A program made the position numbers and the translations under genes. Positions 34,431-46,864 of a stretch of 64,000 nucleotides of DNA are shown here, in pieces. Each line of letters opens with the position of its first letter. The stretch's first letter is position 1. The DNA is from Diadophis punctatus similis (lineage: Eukaryota; Chordata; Lepidosauria; Squamata; Dipsadidae): assembly GCA_023053685.1 (NCBI GenBank), contig JALIGW010000005.1, positions 20,218,001-20,282,000 on the forward strand, in the 5' to 3' direction. The notes under the pieces are model-generated. The model did not search any database. It was not told where the DNA came from and saw nothing but the letters and a program-made list of their open reading frames with translations.

Positions 34431-35911
34431 AAAAAATGATTTAGCTACTCCTGATTTCTGATCTATAGATTTCTTTTTATATTTTAAAAAAGGCGTGGAA
34501 ATTGCTTTGAGAGCCTTCAAGCAGAAGGCAATATGTAAAAAAAAACCGTTTAGAACAAAGCACGAAGTGGAGACAAGTGATAACTTGCTCAGATAATGGA
34601 TGATGATTTAAAAAAAGAATGCTGCATTGCAGGGTGCTCATGCCACTGTTGTCTCCTACAATCAAGTCTGGCAGACATTTTGCATTGTTTCCCAAACCTG
34701 TTAGACTAGCAGTGAAAGTATGATAAAATCAATGTATAATACACCTTGGGAAGCAATCGCAGTCACTTTCTGGAGTATGTAAAACTGGATTGTATCGTGT
34801 CTTGGTTGCTGGAAGTTTATTTGACTCCATCATAATTCTTAACTTCAGCAGGATCATCACAGCTGGAATTGCACAAAGATTGCTGGAGTGACCAAATATA
34901 TCCCTCTGGTTACAATGCGAGTTGCAATCATCAAAACCAGTCTTCACCCTTCTGCTGTCGGAAGCTGCAATGAGACAAATGATTCTGTTTTGGTGATTGA
35001 GTCCAGTACAGTAGAACTCACACACTCTACTCATAATTGCAAGTTTGGGGATTAATCAAACACCAGGCCTGCTATTCACAAAGCTTATACTGTTGTATTT
35101 TCAGAGAATGCTCAAAGGATCATACGGGTTTTGCTGGAAGATAGAATATCAGCTAGCAATATGGAACTAAGCAGCGTGTCAATTAGCCTGCAACAATGGG
35201 CAGACTGCTTTAAAAATATTCAACTCATTCAGATCACGGAAGATACAGATCTAAGCACAGAGTGATGATGTCTGAATGAGACAGATACATTTTTAATAAA
35301 AGAAGATTGGCAAGATTAGTCATAGAGAATGGGAGAAGGGTGATTAACAAGAGTAACGTTGCTTAAAGTTCTGGAACAAATTTAGCAAGTGTCATTAAAA
35401 GCACCAACTTACTAAAAAAATAATACTATAATCGTATATGTGGTATACTTTTAATTGTGTTACCTTTTCTGGCTCAGAGTGGTTCCAAGTTACACACATC
35501 TTGTGAGACATGCTAGTATTTTGGAGAAATCTCAGTCATTTCATAATTTGCAAAATGGGATTTTTTTTTTCATTACAGCTTTTGGGTGGCCGGTGGCCTA
35601 AATTTGCATTCTGGCTAATATTCTGGTGGAACCCTGTTGCTGAATTATCATTACATTCTATTATTGATAATGAAAAGCAAAAATGTAATGGGTCATACAT
35701 GAAGCTTCAGTGAAAGAAGGGAATATACAGTATTATAAGGATTTACTGTTTTTTTTTTAAATTGTAAGTAGGGTTTTGAGCAAGCTTACTGGTTTTTGCA
35801 AGTAGTATTTAAATAAAAAAGGTATGATTTAAAGCTGCAATATAAGGGAAACTCAGTTGGTTCTCTTGTATGTGGAAATATATTTCACTGCTCCATTTTG
35901 GTAATGCAAAC
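34431..35911. other. Unassigned sequence
   Basis: No gene or repeat recognised over about 1.5 kb. Confidence 0.4.
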
Positions 35912-36312
35912 TACCGTATTTTTCAGACTATAAGACTCAGCGGAGTATAAGACACACCAAGATTTTGAAGAGGTAAAATAAAAACAAACGTTTTTGCCCT
36001 CCCCGGCCCCCAGGAGCACTCTACAGGCCTCCCAAACCCTCTGCATGTCCCGTTTTTTGCAAAAAAAAAATATGGGCCCATTTTCCGCCTCCCAAACCCC
36101 CCCATGCATCACGTTTTTGCCCTCCCCAGCCCCCAGGAGCACTTTGCAGGCCTCCCAAACCCTCTGCGTGCTGTGTTTTTGCAAAAAATAGGACGTGTGG
36201 GGCAGAGTTTTTGGAGGCCAAAAATGGCTCTATTTGGTGTATAAGACGCACCAACATTTCCACCCTCTTTTAGGTGGAAAAAAGTGCATCTGATACTCCA
36301 AAAAATACGGCA
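35912..36312. mobile_element. MITE with TACCGTATTTTTC ends, tandem interior
   Basis: Left taccgtatttttcagac, right actccaaaaaatacgg. Inside, a unit of about 65 bp (ggcccccaggagcactctac) occurs twice, near 35993 and 36117. An inverted ataagacgcaccaaca block lies near the right end. Confidence 0.8.
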
Positions 36313-36699
36313 TTTCTTGCCTTCCTCTGTTGAATAGTTTGATAATACATTCTGTGGCATCAAATAAAATTGAGTTTGACTATGAAGATGTATTTTACAA
36401 GTTAGGTTAAAGTGGAAAAGCTGAGAGCTACAGAAGCAGGCTGCAGAAATATTTGCTCAGCTGAAGAAATGATCCCAGGTTCTGACCGAGTGAAGTTTTA
36501 AACAATTAGTGGCAATAAACTAGTTCAGGAAGTTCTCGTATACTTTAGAACTGAGTTTGCAAGAGAAGCTTTAAATAAATTACTTTTCTCTGCATTTATT
36601 AATCCTGAGCAAAAGTATTTGCAATTTAATGTTAATTCAAATAACCTTTCAACAGCTGAAAACTAAATTGGATCTCTGTGTGTATCCATGTATTTGAAA

Positions 36700-36701
36700 C
36701 T

Positions 36702-36780
<79 letters not shown>
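36700..36780. repeat. Compound microsatellite (TG)n(AG)n
   Basis: Direct reading: about 13 TG units, then about 27 AG units. Confidence 0.97.
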
Positions 36781-36784
<4 letters not shown>

Positions 36785-38072
36785 GAGTCACCCTGAAGCA
36801 CAGAAAAACACGTGAATTGTCAGCAGTTCCTGTAATCTCTGTAGCTGGAAAAAATGTCTGAAATGATGATAGGAAAGTTGCTGACATAATCCATATTTTA
36901 TCGATTACATTTTCCACAATGAATAACCTAAGATCAGCAGGTCAATTATCAGAACAATGCATAATGTATAAGCTGATGCTTTTTAAAGGTAGTTTTGGTT
37001 TTTCAAAAACAATTTATGGGGGAGGAGTATTTCTTCTAAATGGAAAGATCATTTAATAAACCTGAGCATGAGTTTCATGCACCCAAAAATCAGAAATCAA
37101 AATGGAAGATTTTTTTTTATTGGAAGGAAGGTGAAAAGATGGCAACAGAAAATGTTTCTCTGTAACTCTTGGTTCCTACAGTTCACATAAAAGAAAAGAA
37201 ATATTAACTTCACTATCAAATTGGAATCTGAACTTTTCTCCTGGTATTCTTTCTGCATTGAATGGTCTTGTTTAGATCCTAGATTGGGCTTCATCATTAA
37301 CAAAATTTATATCCATCAAGATTTCTCATATTTTATCCCATTTCTCATTCAATTTTTTAATTTCCTTTGTACAAATCTCAACTATGAAGATGCAGGATAG
37401 CATTCCCAGTTGGGAATTGATCAATTTGCTGCTATTCTTGCAGTCCCTCTGCTAAGCAGGTCCAGGAACTTTCAAGATGGGATAGAGCAGATTTTGAAAG
37501 GTGCTGCAATTAGATGAGAAGCTGTCAAGAGGAGAGTTGGGCTTCACAAGGAGACACCAGCTAACACAACATTGGACTTTGTCATTTTATGCTTGTTTGG
37601 TGATTTTTCAAGCATCCATGCTAGTTCTCAGTTGAGGGAGCCATGAAGCAAAGGTTGTAAATTACACCACAGACTAGATAATTAGAATTCAGTACATGGA
37701 AGCCATGTTGGAAAGAGCAGGAACTTCAATTATCTTCATCCTGCTGCTAAAATAACAAAGAATTCATTGAATTATTTTGACTTAAATCTCTTGACCTTTT
37801 CATAGGGAGGGTCTCTCCTATTCCCCTACGGTTGATTTCATGTGAGAATAGACCCAAGTCACAATGTATCTCTTGGTATGAACGTTTTTCTTCTGAGTAG
37901 CAATTTGAGCACTAAACTTAAATAAAAGTAGGTTCCAGATTAATCTGGTTTTGTGGTTACTGACAAGAATTTTATCCAAACGTTTAATTTAATAACTAGT
38001 ATTAATTACATTTTTAATATGTGGGATTGGACTTGTTTGGGGAGGGTATGCCCATAATTCATGAATTGTTAA
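36781..38072. other. Unassigned sequence
   Basis: No gene or repeat recognised. Confidence 0.4.
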
Positions 38073-38166
<94 letters not shown>

Positions 38167-38229
38167 AATATATATATGTGTGTGTGTGTATAACATTTTT
38201 GCTAATAAATGAAAATGAAAAAATTCGAC

Positions 38230-38265
<36 letters not shown>

Positions 38266-38415
38266 GTATATATATATATACACACACACACATATTCATT
38301 CACACATATGTATATATAGTATATAATACACATCTCATTCTGTTGGAGGTATGTGTATATGTGTGTGTGTGTATATAATACACACATAAGTGTGTATGTG
38401 TACACACACACACAG
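38073..38415. repeat. (AT)n tract and AT/AC microsatellite cluster
   Basis: About 88 bp of uninterrupted AT at 38073-38161, then alternating (AT)n, (AC)n and (GT)n blocks to 38415. The blocks are partly self-complementary and could fold. Confidence 0.96.
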
Positions 38416-38760
38416 CGCTTTCTTTTGCCAATTGGGCTGACAATGCTTGCTGATGTCCTTGATCATCTTGTTTTAGGTCTCTTTCATGGATGCTTTTTAT
38501 CAAGTGGGGTCCTTTCTATGCCTGCCTTGGTCCACCTGCCATCAGTTCTTGCTATGTGACCAGCCCATTCCCATTTCAATTCTTTTACTCTCTTGATCAT
38601 ATATACCTTTGTTTGTTCTCTAATCCATGAGCAGGTCTTTCTATCTTGTCTTGTGATGCCGAGCATGTATCTTTCCATGGCTCTTTGCGCTACTGATAGC
38701 TTTTTAATTGATGTTGAGGTTAGTGTCCATGTTTCATCGGCGTATGTTAGACACACACAC
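38416..38760 (-). pseudogene. RTE-type LINE, C-terminal ORF2 fragment
   Basis: The minus-strand frame reads YADETWTLT, VAQRAMERYMLG and LKWEWAGHIARTDGRW, the conserved C-terminal block after the reverse transcriptase in RTE-clade LINEs. Truncated at both ends and bounded by CA microsatellites. It is not a host gene. Confidence 0.75.
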
Positions 38761-38817
38761 ATACACACACACCTCCAACAGAATGAGACAGAACTACAAC
38801 CTATTGTAGTATAGATA

Positions 38818-39052
38818 GGAGCTGAGATAGCGCAGTGGTTAAAAGCAGCATTGCGACCTTCAGCTGATTGCTAGTTCAGCAGTCCAGCTGTTCGAATCTC
38901 ACTAGGCTCAAGGTTGACTCAGCCTTCCATCCTTCCGAGGTGGGTAAAATGAGGACCCAGATTGTTGGGGGCAATATGCTGAACTCTGTAAACCGCTTAG
39001 AGAGGGCTGGAAAGCACTATGAAGCGGTATATAAGTAAAGTGCTATTGCTAT
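38818..39052 (+). mobile_element. Sauria-type tRNA SINE
   Basis: gagctgagatagcgcagtgg head, gactcagccttccatcc, aaaatgaggacccagattg, gcggtatataagt and a tgctattgctat tail. Confidence 0.88.
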
Positions 39053-39833
39053 ATTAAAATAAAATAAACACGACAAAAGGAAAATAATCAATTGATGTGG
39101 AAGATATGTAGTAGAATAGTTTCCATGTTGTCCAATCATACTCTCACTATACATATAAAATTTTCTAGAATCAAGTTTCTCTTTGTCCAACTTTATGCTG
39201 AGGTTATCTGAACAACTCCAGTGTAATGAAATGCAAAAAAAGGTAATAAACAAGCACTGCAGTCTTTACTGTGGACCCATTTGTACAACATATTTAATTG
39301 GGTCATGAGGTAAATATGTGAACTCCTAAACTGGAAGATTGACTTCAATTAACCCAGATGGGATAAGAATTAAAAACAGGCCCAGGCACGTTGAGGACTA
39401 TGTTCCTTGGATCCTTATCCCCATCCCTCTCCTGACAGACGTCATACAAGTGCAGTCAATGCCATTTCGTTCCCATACCTCAGTCTAAATCCTGACTGAA
39501 AGGGATCCAAAAACGTCACTTCTCTGGAGCTATTGCCCAAGTATTTTGTCTACAGCCTTAATTGTATGTTGAATGCATCAGGGATGGGTTATTTAAGAAT
39601 AATAGAAAGATGGTCAAGCATGGCTTACGAGGATATGGAGAACGGTGTTGATATAAACCACATTTAATTAAATTGCCCCCCTTTTTCCCCTCTTCGCACA
39701 TTGGCATAACTTCTTTCCCCTAAAAAGAATAGCATGATGAGCAGAAGAATATGAATCACATCAGCTATTTTGCAGCAGCAACTGCCACACTCCAAGTAAC
39801 AAGCCTGATCTGGCATCTAACGGACCAAATACA
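39053..39833. other. Unassigned sequence
   Basis: Nothing recognised. Confidence 0.4.
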
Positions 39834-39839
39834 TTAGAT

Positions 39840-40019
39840 CTGTAATTCTCAACCTGTGGTCCACAGACCCGCTGGGGGTCCCTGATGTCACAGGGTGTCC
39901 ATGAAGGCTTGAAGAAATGTTATGATTTAAATCTTGAATTAAGTCTTGGGGGTCCGTGGCCACTGGCTACAAAAGAGATTTAAAGGGATACGTGGTGAAG
40001 AACAGGTTGAGAACCACTG
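39840..40019. mobile_element. hAT MITE, GGTTCTCAACC family (180 bp)
   Basis: Left ctgtaattctcaacc, right ggttgagaaccactg. Direct repeat ttagat abuts both ends (39834-39839 and 40020-40025); the left 8-mer would be cattagat, so the right copy may have lost two bases. Confidence 0.75.
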
Positions 40020-40025
40020 TTAGAT

Positions 40026-40599
40026 AGAAGAGAGTGCACTTTCTCACATATTAATGTATGCAAGTACAATCCAGCATTGAAATAAGTTGGTATGCCTGCC
40101 AAATTGCCTGTTGTCTTTAGGAGATGAAACAGAATTGCACAGAGCAATGCTTCCCGAGCTACAAAGCCTGGTCATTGGGAATGTCTTACAAATGCATAAA
40201 TGCAAATTTATTCTGGTGAAGCAGAACCAAACCTATATATTTCTAACAGCTACCGGGTTGGGTGCTGAACATTTTGAATGATGCCCCTCCCCCCGCAAAC
40301 TATGTAAATTGCATAGGTTCACTACTGTTAAAACTAGTTTTTTTTTAGCTCGTGTCAGATCTGAAAATAATTAGTTTTGAAAGGAGTCTGACACTTTTAA
40401 TCTGTGTTTAACTCTTCCACCTTTACATTCATTTTATCCCGATTCTGTGTCAAACATTGCATCGTAGTCCCCTTCTGTGCAAAAAGATGGGCTGAAATTG
40501 TATAAATAAAGAAAAAAGAAAAAAATAATGTTCTGGAAATTCTTGTAGCTTTCTCCTATGACATGCATTTTTCATAGAAAAATGTGTTTCTAAGCTTTT
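40026..40599. other. Unassigned sequence
   Basis: Nothing recognised. Confidence 0.4.
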
Positions 40600-41215
40600 T
40601 CAAAGGGAAGATTAAAAAATATAAATGAAGAAAAAGACAGAAAAAGAAATAAAAAGAAAGCTAAAATGCAGGAAAGGAAATAAAAAATAGAATAGAAATT
40701 AAAAAATATACAAAGAAGTAGCTTTCAATCACTTCACAATGGTTATAATTCCCAATTTCCCTCTTAATCTATGGTTACAATATTTTTTTTCTATAATCTA
40801 TCCTGTCGAATCGTCAAAACCATATACCGGCATCATAAGTTCATTTTTTTCTGTTTCATGTAAAAAGTATATAAGGGGTTTCCAATCAGTAATAAATGGA
40901 TATATTGTCTTTTCTCTGATCAAAGAGGTCTGTTTAGGCATCTTAGCAAGTTCCATCATTTTCACCAACCATTCTTTCATTGTGGGCAATGCTGAATCTT
41001 TCCATCTTGGTGCATACAATAACCTCGCTCAGGTTATCATGTACAGAACCAAAGTTCAGTAGCTGTTTTCCAGTTGTTTGTCCACCAATCCCAAAATACA
41101 AACCTCTGTTCTCAGTTGTGTATTCATCCATAAAATCCTCTGAATCAGGTTGTGTGTTTGAATCTAGAATTTTCTGCCTTTTTTACATGTCCACCAAACA
41201 TGGTAAGCATTTTCA
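40600..41215 (-). pseudogene. L1-like LINE, 3' end of ORF2 with A-rich tail
   Basis: Minus-strand translation contains YAPRWKDSALPTMKEWLVK and ELAKMPKQTSLIREKT, then DWKPLIYFL, the C-terminal pattern of L1 ORF2 proteins (PTxxEWxxK, ELAxMxKxT, DWxPxIxFL). Upstream, in other frames, an HVWWTCKK-like cysteine motif is visible. Frameshifts break it. The A-rich sequence at 40600-40735 would be the 3' UTR and tail. Confidence 0.7.
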
Positions 41216-41909
41216 TAGAACATTTCTAACATGCTGGTTTGAAAGCAGTGTCTCTAAACCCGTTTGTGCTTCAAGGAGTCAAGATGCCTTGTATGATCAA
41301 AGCCCTTCCCTTTTTCAGAGCTTTCAAAACGACACACCTGGCTGGCTCCCACTTACAACTTGTGGGCTGGGGGTTGAATGGGGAATGACACTGCAGTTTT
41401 TCTTTGGAGGGTTGGAAAACTGCAAACTTCATCGGAACAAAACATATCTTCCACCCTCTGCATGCCTCTTCTCTCCACTTCACGAGCTGAATAAGCCAAG
41501 ATCTCACATTTTTCCTACTCTGCCTGGGCAAGCTCGCTGGCTAGAAATCTAAACAAATGAAAATGTATGATTGAAGCATACCTTATTCCTATCAGGGCCT
41601 TGGTTTTGCCTGTGCGTGCAACAGACAATCTCTAGCAAAGACGGTCTGAGCCTTCCTTTCTGGACCAGCTGGATAAACAAGCTTGTCCAAGCAGAGCAGG
41701 AAAAATGTGAGCCGTTGCCTATCTCTTAACAGTTGTGAGAACCAAATTTAACACTTGGTTCTCACAAACGTGGCTGAACTGGCTAGATAACAACCTGTTG
41801 AAAACTATTGTAGAGTTGCTGTCATGAGCAGATGTGAAAGTTTAATGTTTGAGAGTGTCTTTTGCATGCTACTGCTTTTCCTAAACTTTATTATCTTCAA
41901 AATTATCCT
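41216..41909. other. Unassigned sequence
   Basis: A 190-codon frame ends here (41552) but overlaps the antisense of the LINE and has no domain I recognise. Confidence 0.4.
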
Positions 41910-42065
41910 CTGGATTATGAAGTCCTTACTGCTCTCAAAGCTTCGTTCTTTGTCTGCACATCTTACCTATCAGCTCTGATGATATAACCTAGTCAGGTAA
42001 TGAAATGTCTACAAGTAAACAAACAACTCTGAGAGCACCAAGGACTCCACAGTTCAACCCTGAGC
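41910..42065. mobile_element. Decayed foldback element, family of 25806
   Basis: gtccttactgctctcaaag at the left; right part gatgatataacctagtcagg, taatgaaatgtctacaagta, gagagcaccaaggactcc matches the right arm at 26121-26195. Confidence 0.65.
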
Positions 42066-42347
42066 TATACATAATTTCTTCTACTGGTATTTTTTTTTGG
42101 GATGTCATGCCATTCTTGCCATATGACTTTTCTGACATGACATTCAAGGGCTACAACCATACATACTCATTCATCCAGATTTTCAGCTAGCTTTGTGGTG
42201 AGCATCAAATTTGATCAAACCTAGTAAAATTCAGATCTTTCTCAGAATCTTTTTGATGCTCAAAAACATGGCATCTCTTTATGGTAGAAGCTAACAGGCT
42301 CGTATTATCTTATGCAGTTCCTTTTGCTATGGTTATTTATCCAAATA

Positions 42348-42977
42348 CAGGTAGTCCTTGACTAACAACCACAATTGAGCCCAAAATTTCTGTTGTTAAG
42401 TGAATTTTGCCCTATTTTGTGACCTTTTTTGCCTCAGTGGTTAAGTGAATCACTGCAGTTGATAAGTTAGCAACCCGGTTGTTAAGTGAATCAGGCTTTC
42501 CCCATTGACTTTGCTTGTCAGAAGGTCTCAAAAGGGGATCACATGACCTTGGCGACACAGCAACCATCATAAATATGAACCAGTTGCCAAGCAACTGAAT
42601 TTTGATCACATGATCATGAGGAGGCTGGAAATCCTTTTCCATAACTCTGAAAAACGGTCATAAGTCACTTAAAGAGTCGAGATGGTGCAGTGGTTAAATG
42701 CAGCACTGCAGGCTACTGCTAGTTCAGCAGTTCAGCTGTTCAAATCTCACCGGCTCAAGGTTGACTCAGCCTTCCATCCTTCTATAGGTCGGCAAAATGA
42801 GGACCCAGATTGTTGGGGGCAATATGCTGAACTCTGTAAACCGCTTAGAGAGGGCTGTAAAGCACTATGAAGTGGTATATAAGTCTAAGTGCTATTGCTA
42901 TTGCTATTGCTACTTTCAGTGCCGTTGTAACTTTTGGACGGTCTCTAAATAAACTGTTGTAAGTTGAGGACTACCGG
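42348..42977 (+). mobile_element. TA-flanked MITE, split by a Sauria SINE
   Basis: Left CAGGTAGTCCTTGAC after TA, right gaggactaccgg before TA. The SINE falls between aagtcactt and cagtgccgttgtaac, adjacent in intact copies. Confidence 0.88.
42673..42911 (+). mobile_element. Sauria-type tRNA SINE
   Basis: gagtcgagatggtgcagtgg head, standard body, tail of four attgct units. Nested in the MITE; acttt-like direct repeat at the junctions. Confidence 0.88.
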
Positions 42978-44163
42978 TAGATGAAGTTGGAAGAGTAATG
43001 AGATTCCTCAGAGTCAATGGCAAAACCGAACTTCTGATTTGTAGATATCAAACTGGAAATGATGGCAGTAGATTCTTGGAGAACAGGATTTTCCTTGTTG
43101 GGTGTTCTGATGCATGCCTGCATCATTATTTTATTAATAATCTGCATTAGACTGGAGATAAAATTACAAATAAATAAAAATTATGTTGGTATGGATGTGT
43201 TGCCAAAACAACCTTGTGATCTGGATTTGGGACCCTATTGTAGGCAAGAGGGAGTAAACAGTCTTAAGGAGAAAAACACTTGATTCTCCCAAACTTAATC
43301 ATGGGTATATAAGCAGGTCTGAGTATATTAAAACAACTAAAGGCCATCGCTTGTGAGGGAAAAGTAATGTGGAATTTTTTCTGTGACATACAACCTGAAT
43401 TTCAGAAGGACTTGGAATGTGGAATGCTGGATATCAGCCTAAAGTCAAAAGGAATGGATTGCGTAGTTTCCAACTGTAGCCAAAATACTATTGTGCAACA
43501 AGTTTTTCTTGCCTAAGAATCCAAATGATCCTTTTTTCCTCTCTCTCCTGCTCTCTTTAATTACATCAGAGGCCATTAGCATTCACCCTTCATGATGCAG
43601 AAAGCCAAGTCAACTTTCACCCTAAACATTATTTCCTGGAATGATAAGGTTTTTTTTTTCCTTGCAAGTCAGATGACTGTGTGGCAAGCAATGCGGCCTT
43701 CCCTTGTGCACATTGTAGTTCTACGTTATTTTTCCACTCTCAAAATTCAACATTCCCTCCCCCCTTTCTTTACTGGAAAATGTTCATTCAACATCAATAT
43801 GTATCAACTCTTCTCTTTGTCTTACTTTTTTTTTTTTTGCTGCCACAGGAAGAAAGTGTGTTCTCCTGGAAAATGTTTGTAACATAGGATCATTAGTAGT
43901 ATTAAGGTCTATAAAGTTATTCACTGTTTGGCCTCTCTGTTTTCATGAAATTAGCCCTGACCAGGCTTAAAGCCCATTAGCATTACTAAGATTTACTATT
44001 CCACAATAATATGGAATTGGGATCGCAGCTGTGGTTCCCAGTAGCCCTACCAATATTCTGGTCACAATCTTCAAATACTTGCCTATGTGGCAATGATAGC
44101 AACTGTGCTTTTTGTTTTTAAAAAAACAATCCTTGAACTATTCTCCTCCTCCCATTTTACTCA
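42978..44163. other. Unassigned sequence
   Basis: No gene or repeat recognised; T-rich run near 43828. Confidence 0.4.
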
Positions 44164-44171
44164 CTTTTACT

Positions 44172-44478
44172 CAGAGGTGGGTTCCCGCCAGAGCTGCCCG
44201 GTGCGCAGCTCCGGTAGGGAGCGGCCAATTGTGCAATTTATGCGCGACCGCTCTGGAGCCCTCTCTGCCGGTCCACCGTGTGTGTCACCATTTTTTTCGT
44301 TAACTTTTGGCCGATTTTGCTGTCCCCTCGCAAGATTTCAGTGCGATTTTGCTTCCGCGCATGTGCAGAAGCAAAATCGCGCGAAGGGGCACGCACGCAT
44401 AGTGAGCATGCGCCCCCCCCGAAATTTGGAGATGCGCGCGCAGCGCACCGGCACCGGTAAGATGGTAACCCGCCACTG
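44172..44478. mobile_element. hAT MITE, GGGTGGGTTCC family (307 bp)
   Basis: Left cagaggtgggttcccgcc, right ggtaacccgccactg. Perfect 8-bp TSDs cttttact (44164-44171 and 44479-44486). CpG-rich inside, with gcttccgcgcatgtgcagaagc forming a short hairpin. Confidence 0.9.
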
Positions 44479-44494
44479 CTTTTACTCCATCTCC

Positions 44495-44855
44495 ATTGGT
44501 GGTGGAGAAGACTCTCAAGAGTCTCTTGGATTGCAAGGAGACCAAATCAATCAATCCTAAAAGAAATCAATTCTGACTGCTCTTTGGAAGGACAGATACT
44601 GAAGTGGAAGCTCAAAGACTTTGGCCATCGAATGAGAAGAAGGACTCGTTGGAAAAGACGCTGATGTTGGGAAAGACTGAAGACAAAAGAAGAAAGGGAT
44701 GATAGAGGATGAGATGGTTAGATAGTGTCATCGACTCAATGAATATGAATTTAGGCAAACTCCAGGAGACAGTAGAGGACAGGGCAGCCTGGGGTACTAT
44801 GGTCCACGTGGGTCGTGAAGATTCAGACACAGTGACTGAACAACAAGTCCAGAAA
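44495..44855 (+). pseudogene. BovB (RTE) LINE, end of ORF2 and 3' end
   Basis: Reads gactctcaagagtctcttgg, then a frame with MRWLDSVIDSMNMNLGKLQE and EDRAAWGTMVHV, the C-terminus of BovB ORF2, closely like the ruminant sequence. Frameshifted upstream and 5'-truncated. BovB is known to be shared between squamates and ruminants through horizontal transfer. Confidence 0.88.
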
Positions 44856-44877
44856 TTGGAAAAGTGTGTGCGTATAC

Positions 44878-44920
44878 ATGTGTGTGAGATACACACACAC
44901 ACATACACACATACATATCG
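44878..44920. repeat. (CA)n microsatellite
   Basis: acacacacacac units interrupted by at, at the junction between the BovB end and the L2 fragment. Confidence 0.9.
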
Positions 44921-44933
44921 CTTGACTTCATTC

Positions 44934-45668
44934 CCAGTTAGATGCCAGCGTGGTTGCTGGTCCAGTGGAAGCCCCTGAGGCAGGTTCTTGCCCTGTTATC
45001 TGGGAACAGTTTGACCCTGTTGCTCCCGAGGAAGTGGATAGGTTCCTAGGGAGTATGCATGCAAGCACCTGTGTATTAGACCCATGCCCCTCCTGACTTG
45101 TGAAAGCTTCCCAGGAGGTGACAGGTGGGTGGACTCTGGAGGTGATTAATGTTTCCCTACAGGAGGGGGCAGTGCCCCAGCACTTTAAGGAGGCTGTGAT
45201 CCGCCCTCTTCTTAAGAAGCCATCGCTGGACTCCACCCGGTTGGATAATTTCCGACCTGTCTCCAATCTTCCCTTTTTGGGGAAGGTTGTCGAGAAAGTG
45301 GTTGCGCGGCAGCTCCAGAGGTTTCTGGATGAAATGGATTATCTTGACCCCTACCAATCAGGATTAAGGCCTGAATTTGGGACAGAAACGGGATTGCTTG
45401 CACTTTTGGATGATCTCTGGCGGGAGCGGGATGGGGATAGTGCATCCATCCTTGCTCTACTTGACCTCTCAGCGGCTTTCAATACCATCGACCATGGTAT
45501 TCTCCTGGAGAGGCTTTGGGGGATGGGAGTGGGAGTCCTTGTGCCATCCTGGTTCACTTCCTTCCTCTGCGGCCTCTCTCAGTCAGTGTTGATAGGAGGG
45601 GAGAGATCCAGCCCTTGCCCACTGCCTTGCGGGGTGCTGCAGGGCTCAGTACTCTCTCCACTATCTAT
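44934..45668 (+). pseudogene. L2-type LINE ORF2 fragment, truncated at both ends
   Basis: One plus-strand frame is open from 45100 to 45678 and reads VIRPLLKKPSLD, SNLPFLGKVVEKVV, LDPYQSGLRPEFGTETGLLAL, LLDLSAAFNTIDHGILL and GVLQGSVLSPL. Upstream (44934-45095) the ORF continues with an in-frame stop near 45094. It breaks off just after motif B, before the catalytic YADD, directly at a GATATA microsatellite. Confidence 0.85.
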
Positions 45669-45775
45669 AGATATATAGATATAGATAGATATAGATATAG
45701 ATATAGATATAGATATAGATATAGATATAGATATAGATGATATAGATATAGATATATAGATACACACACACACAC
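45663..45775. repeat. (GATATA)n / GATA-type microsatellite with (CA)n
   Basis: About 15 gatata units, then acacacacacac. It starts exactly where the L2 fragment ends. Confidence 0.96.
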
Positions 45776-45875
45776 ATATGAGAGAGAGAAATATTTGGAG
45801 TTTGCTACTATAAAATTATCTATGGTTGGCACATTCTCACTGATAAGCTTCTAAATTTCAGGTATTCCTCATAAT

Positions 45876-45876
<1 letters not shown>

Positions 45877-45953
<77 letters not shown>

Positions 45954-45998
45954 CCTCCCTCCCTCCCTCCCTCCCTCCCTCCCTCCCTCTCTCTCTCA
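45877..45998. repeat. (CT)n(CCCT)n microsatellite
   Basis: CT repeat to about 45950, then ccct units to 45987. Confidence 0.97.
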
Positions 45999-46864
45999 TA
46001 TGTATTAATATATGCATAGCTCATTCAATTTTACAGTGTGTTTGAATTCCTACCATGCTTTATTATTCCTTATGTGCACGTAATTGGATGGCAAACCAGT
46101 GCTCTTTTGCATCCTGAATATATCAGGATGTTTCAAGAACATGCTTAAAAGCAATTATATTTTTCAAATACCCACTTACTATCGCAGTGAGTGGCTCTAA
46201 GTAAACCATGAATCAATTGCTAATTAACTCTGTGTCTTGCCTGCAACAAAGCAATTGGTTTTACTTCCTGCTTCATTGCACACTTCATGCATATATAAAT
46301 TGCTCTGGCTTTGTTACTCATCTTCTACTTAATTTGAGCTGCTTTGAAACTATTTATCTCTAAATTGTGTATTAGTGATTGCTGATCTCTTACTCTTCCT
46401 GGAAAACCATCTTGCCTTAAAATGTGCCAGACTTAGAAGGAAAGAGCCTGTTCTAATTCTTAATCACAGCTAAGAACTAGTCTTTAGATATACAGATGGG
46501 TGAGCATGTTTGATTTTTCTTCAGTTGTGTTGGGGGCCAACTCTGTCCAAATGGCTGTTTTGTATATATATAGGATTTCATTTTATCTGGGAATTATTGA
46601 ATACAATACAAATGAAGGATACCATCTTGGGTTCTAAGTCTTTGTGGAAGCTCATGCTCTAATATTAAGATAATAAGAATAGTTAAGGATGAGAAAACAT
46701 GTATCCAGTAGAGCTTGTATGAGATTACTATAATGATGGAAGAGCTAATGAAAAGAACACATATTTCATCAAAACTGGAGGCCAGAATAACACCCCAAGC
46801 TTAGTATACAACAAAGGAAATTAAGTAGTTGATTCTTCTGAATGTTTGTGGTTGCTCAGCCTAC
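45999..46864. other. Unassigned sequence
   Basis: Nothing recognised. Confidence 0.4.

Noticed and set aside
40980..41552. 190-codon plus-strand frame
   Set aside because: Its first part is antisense to an L1-like LINE end and the rest lacks any family features.
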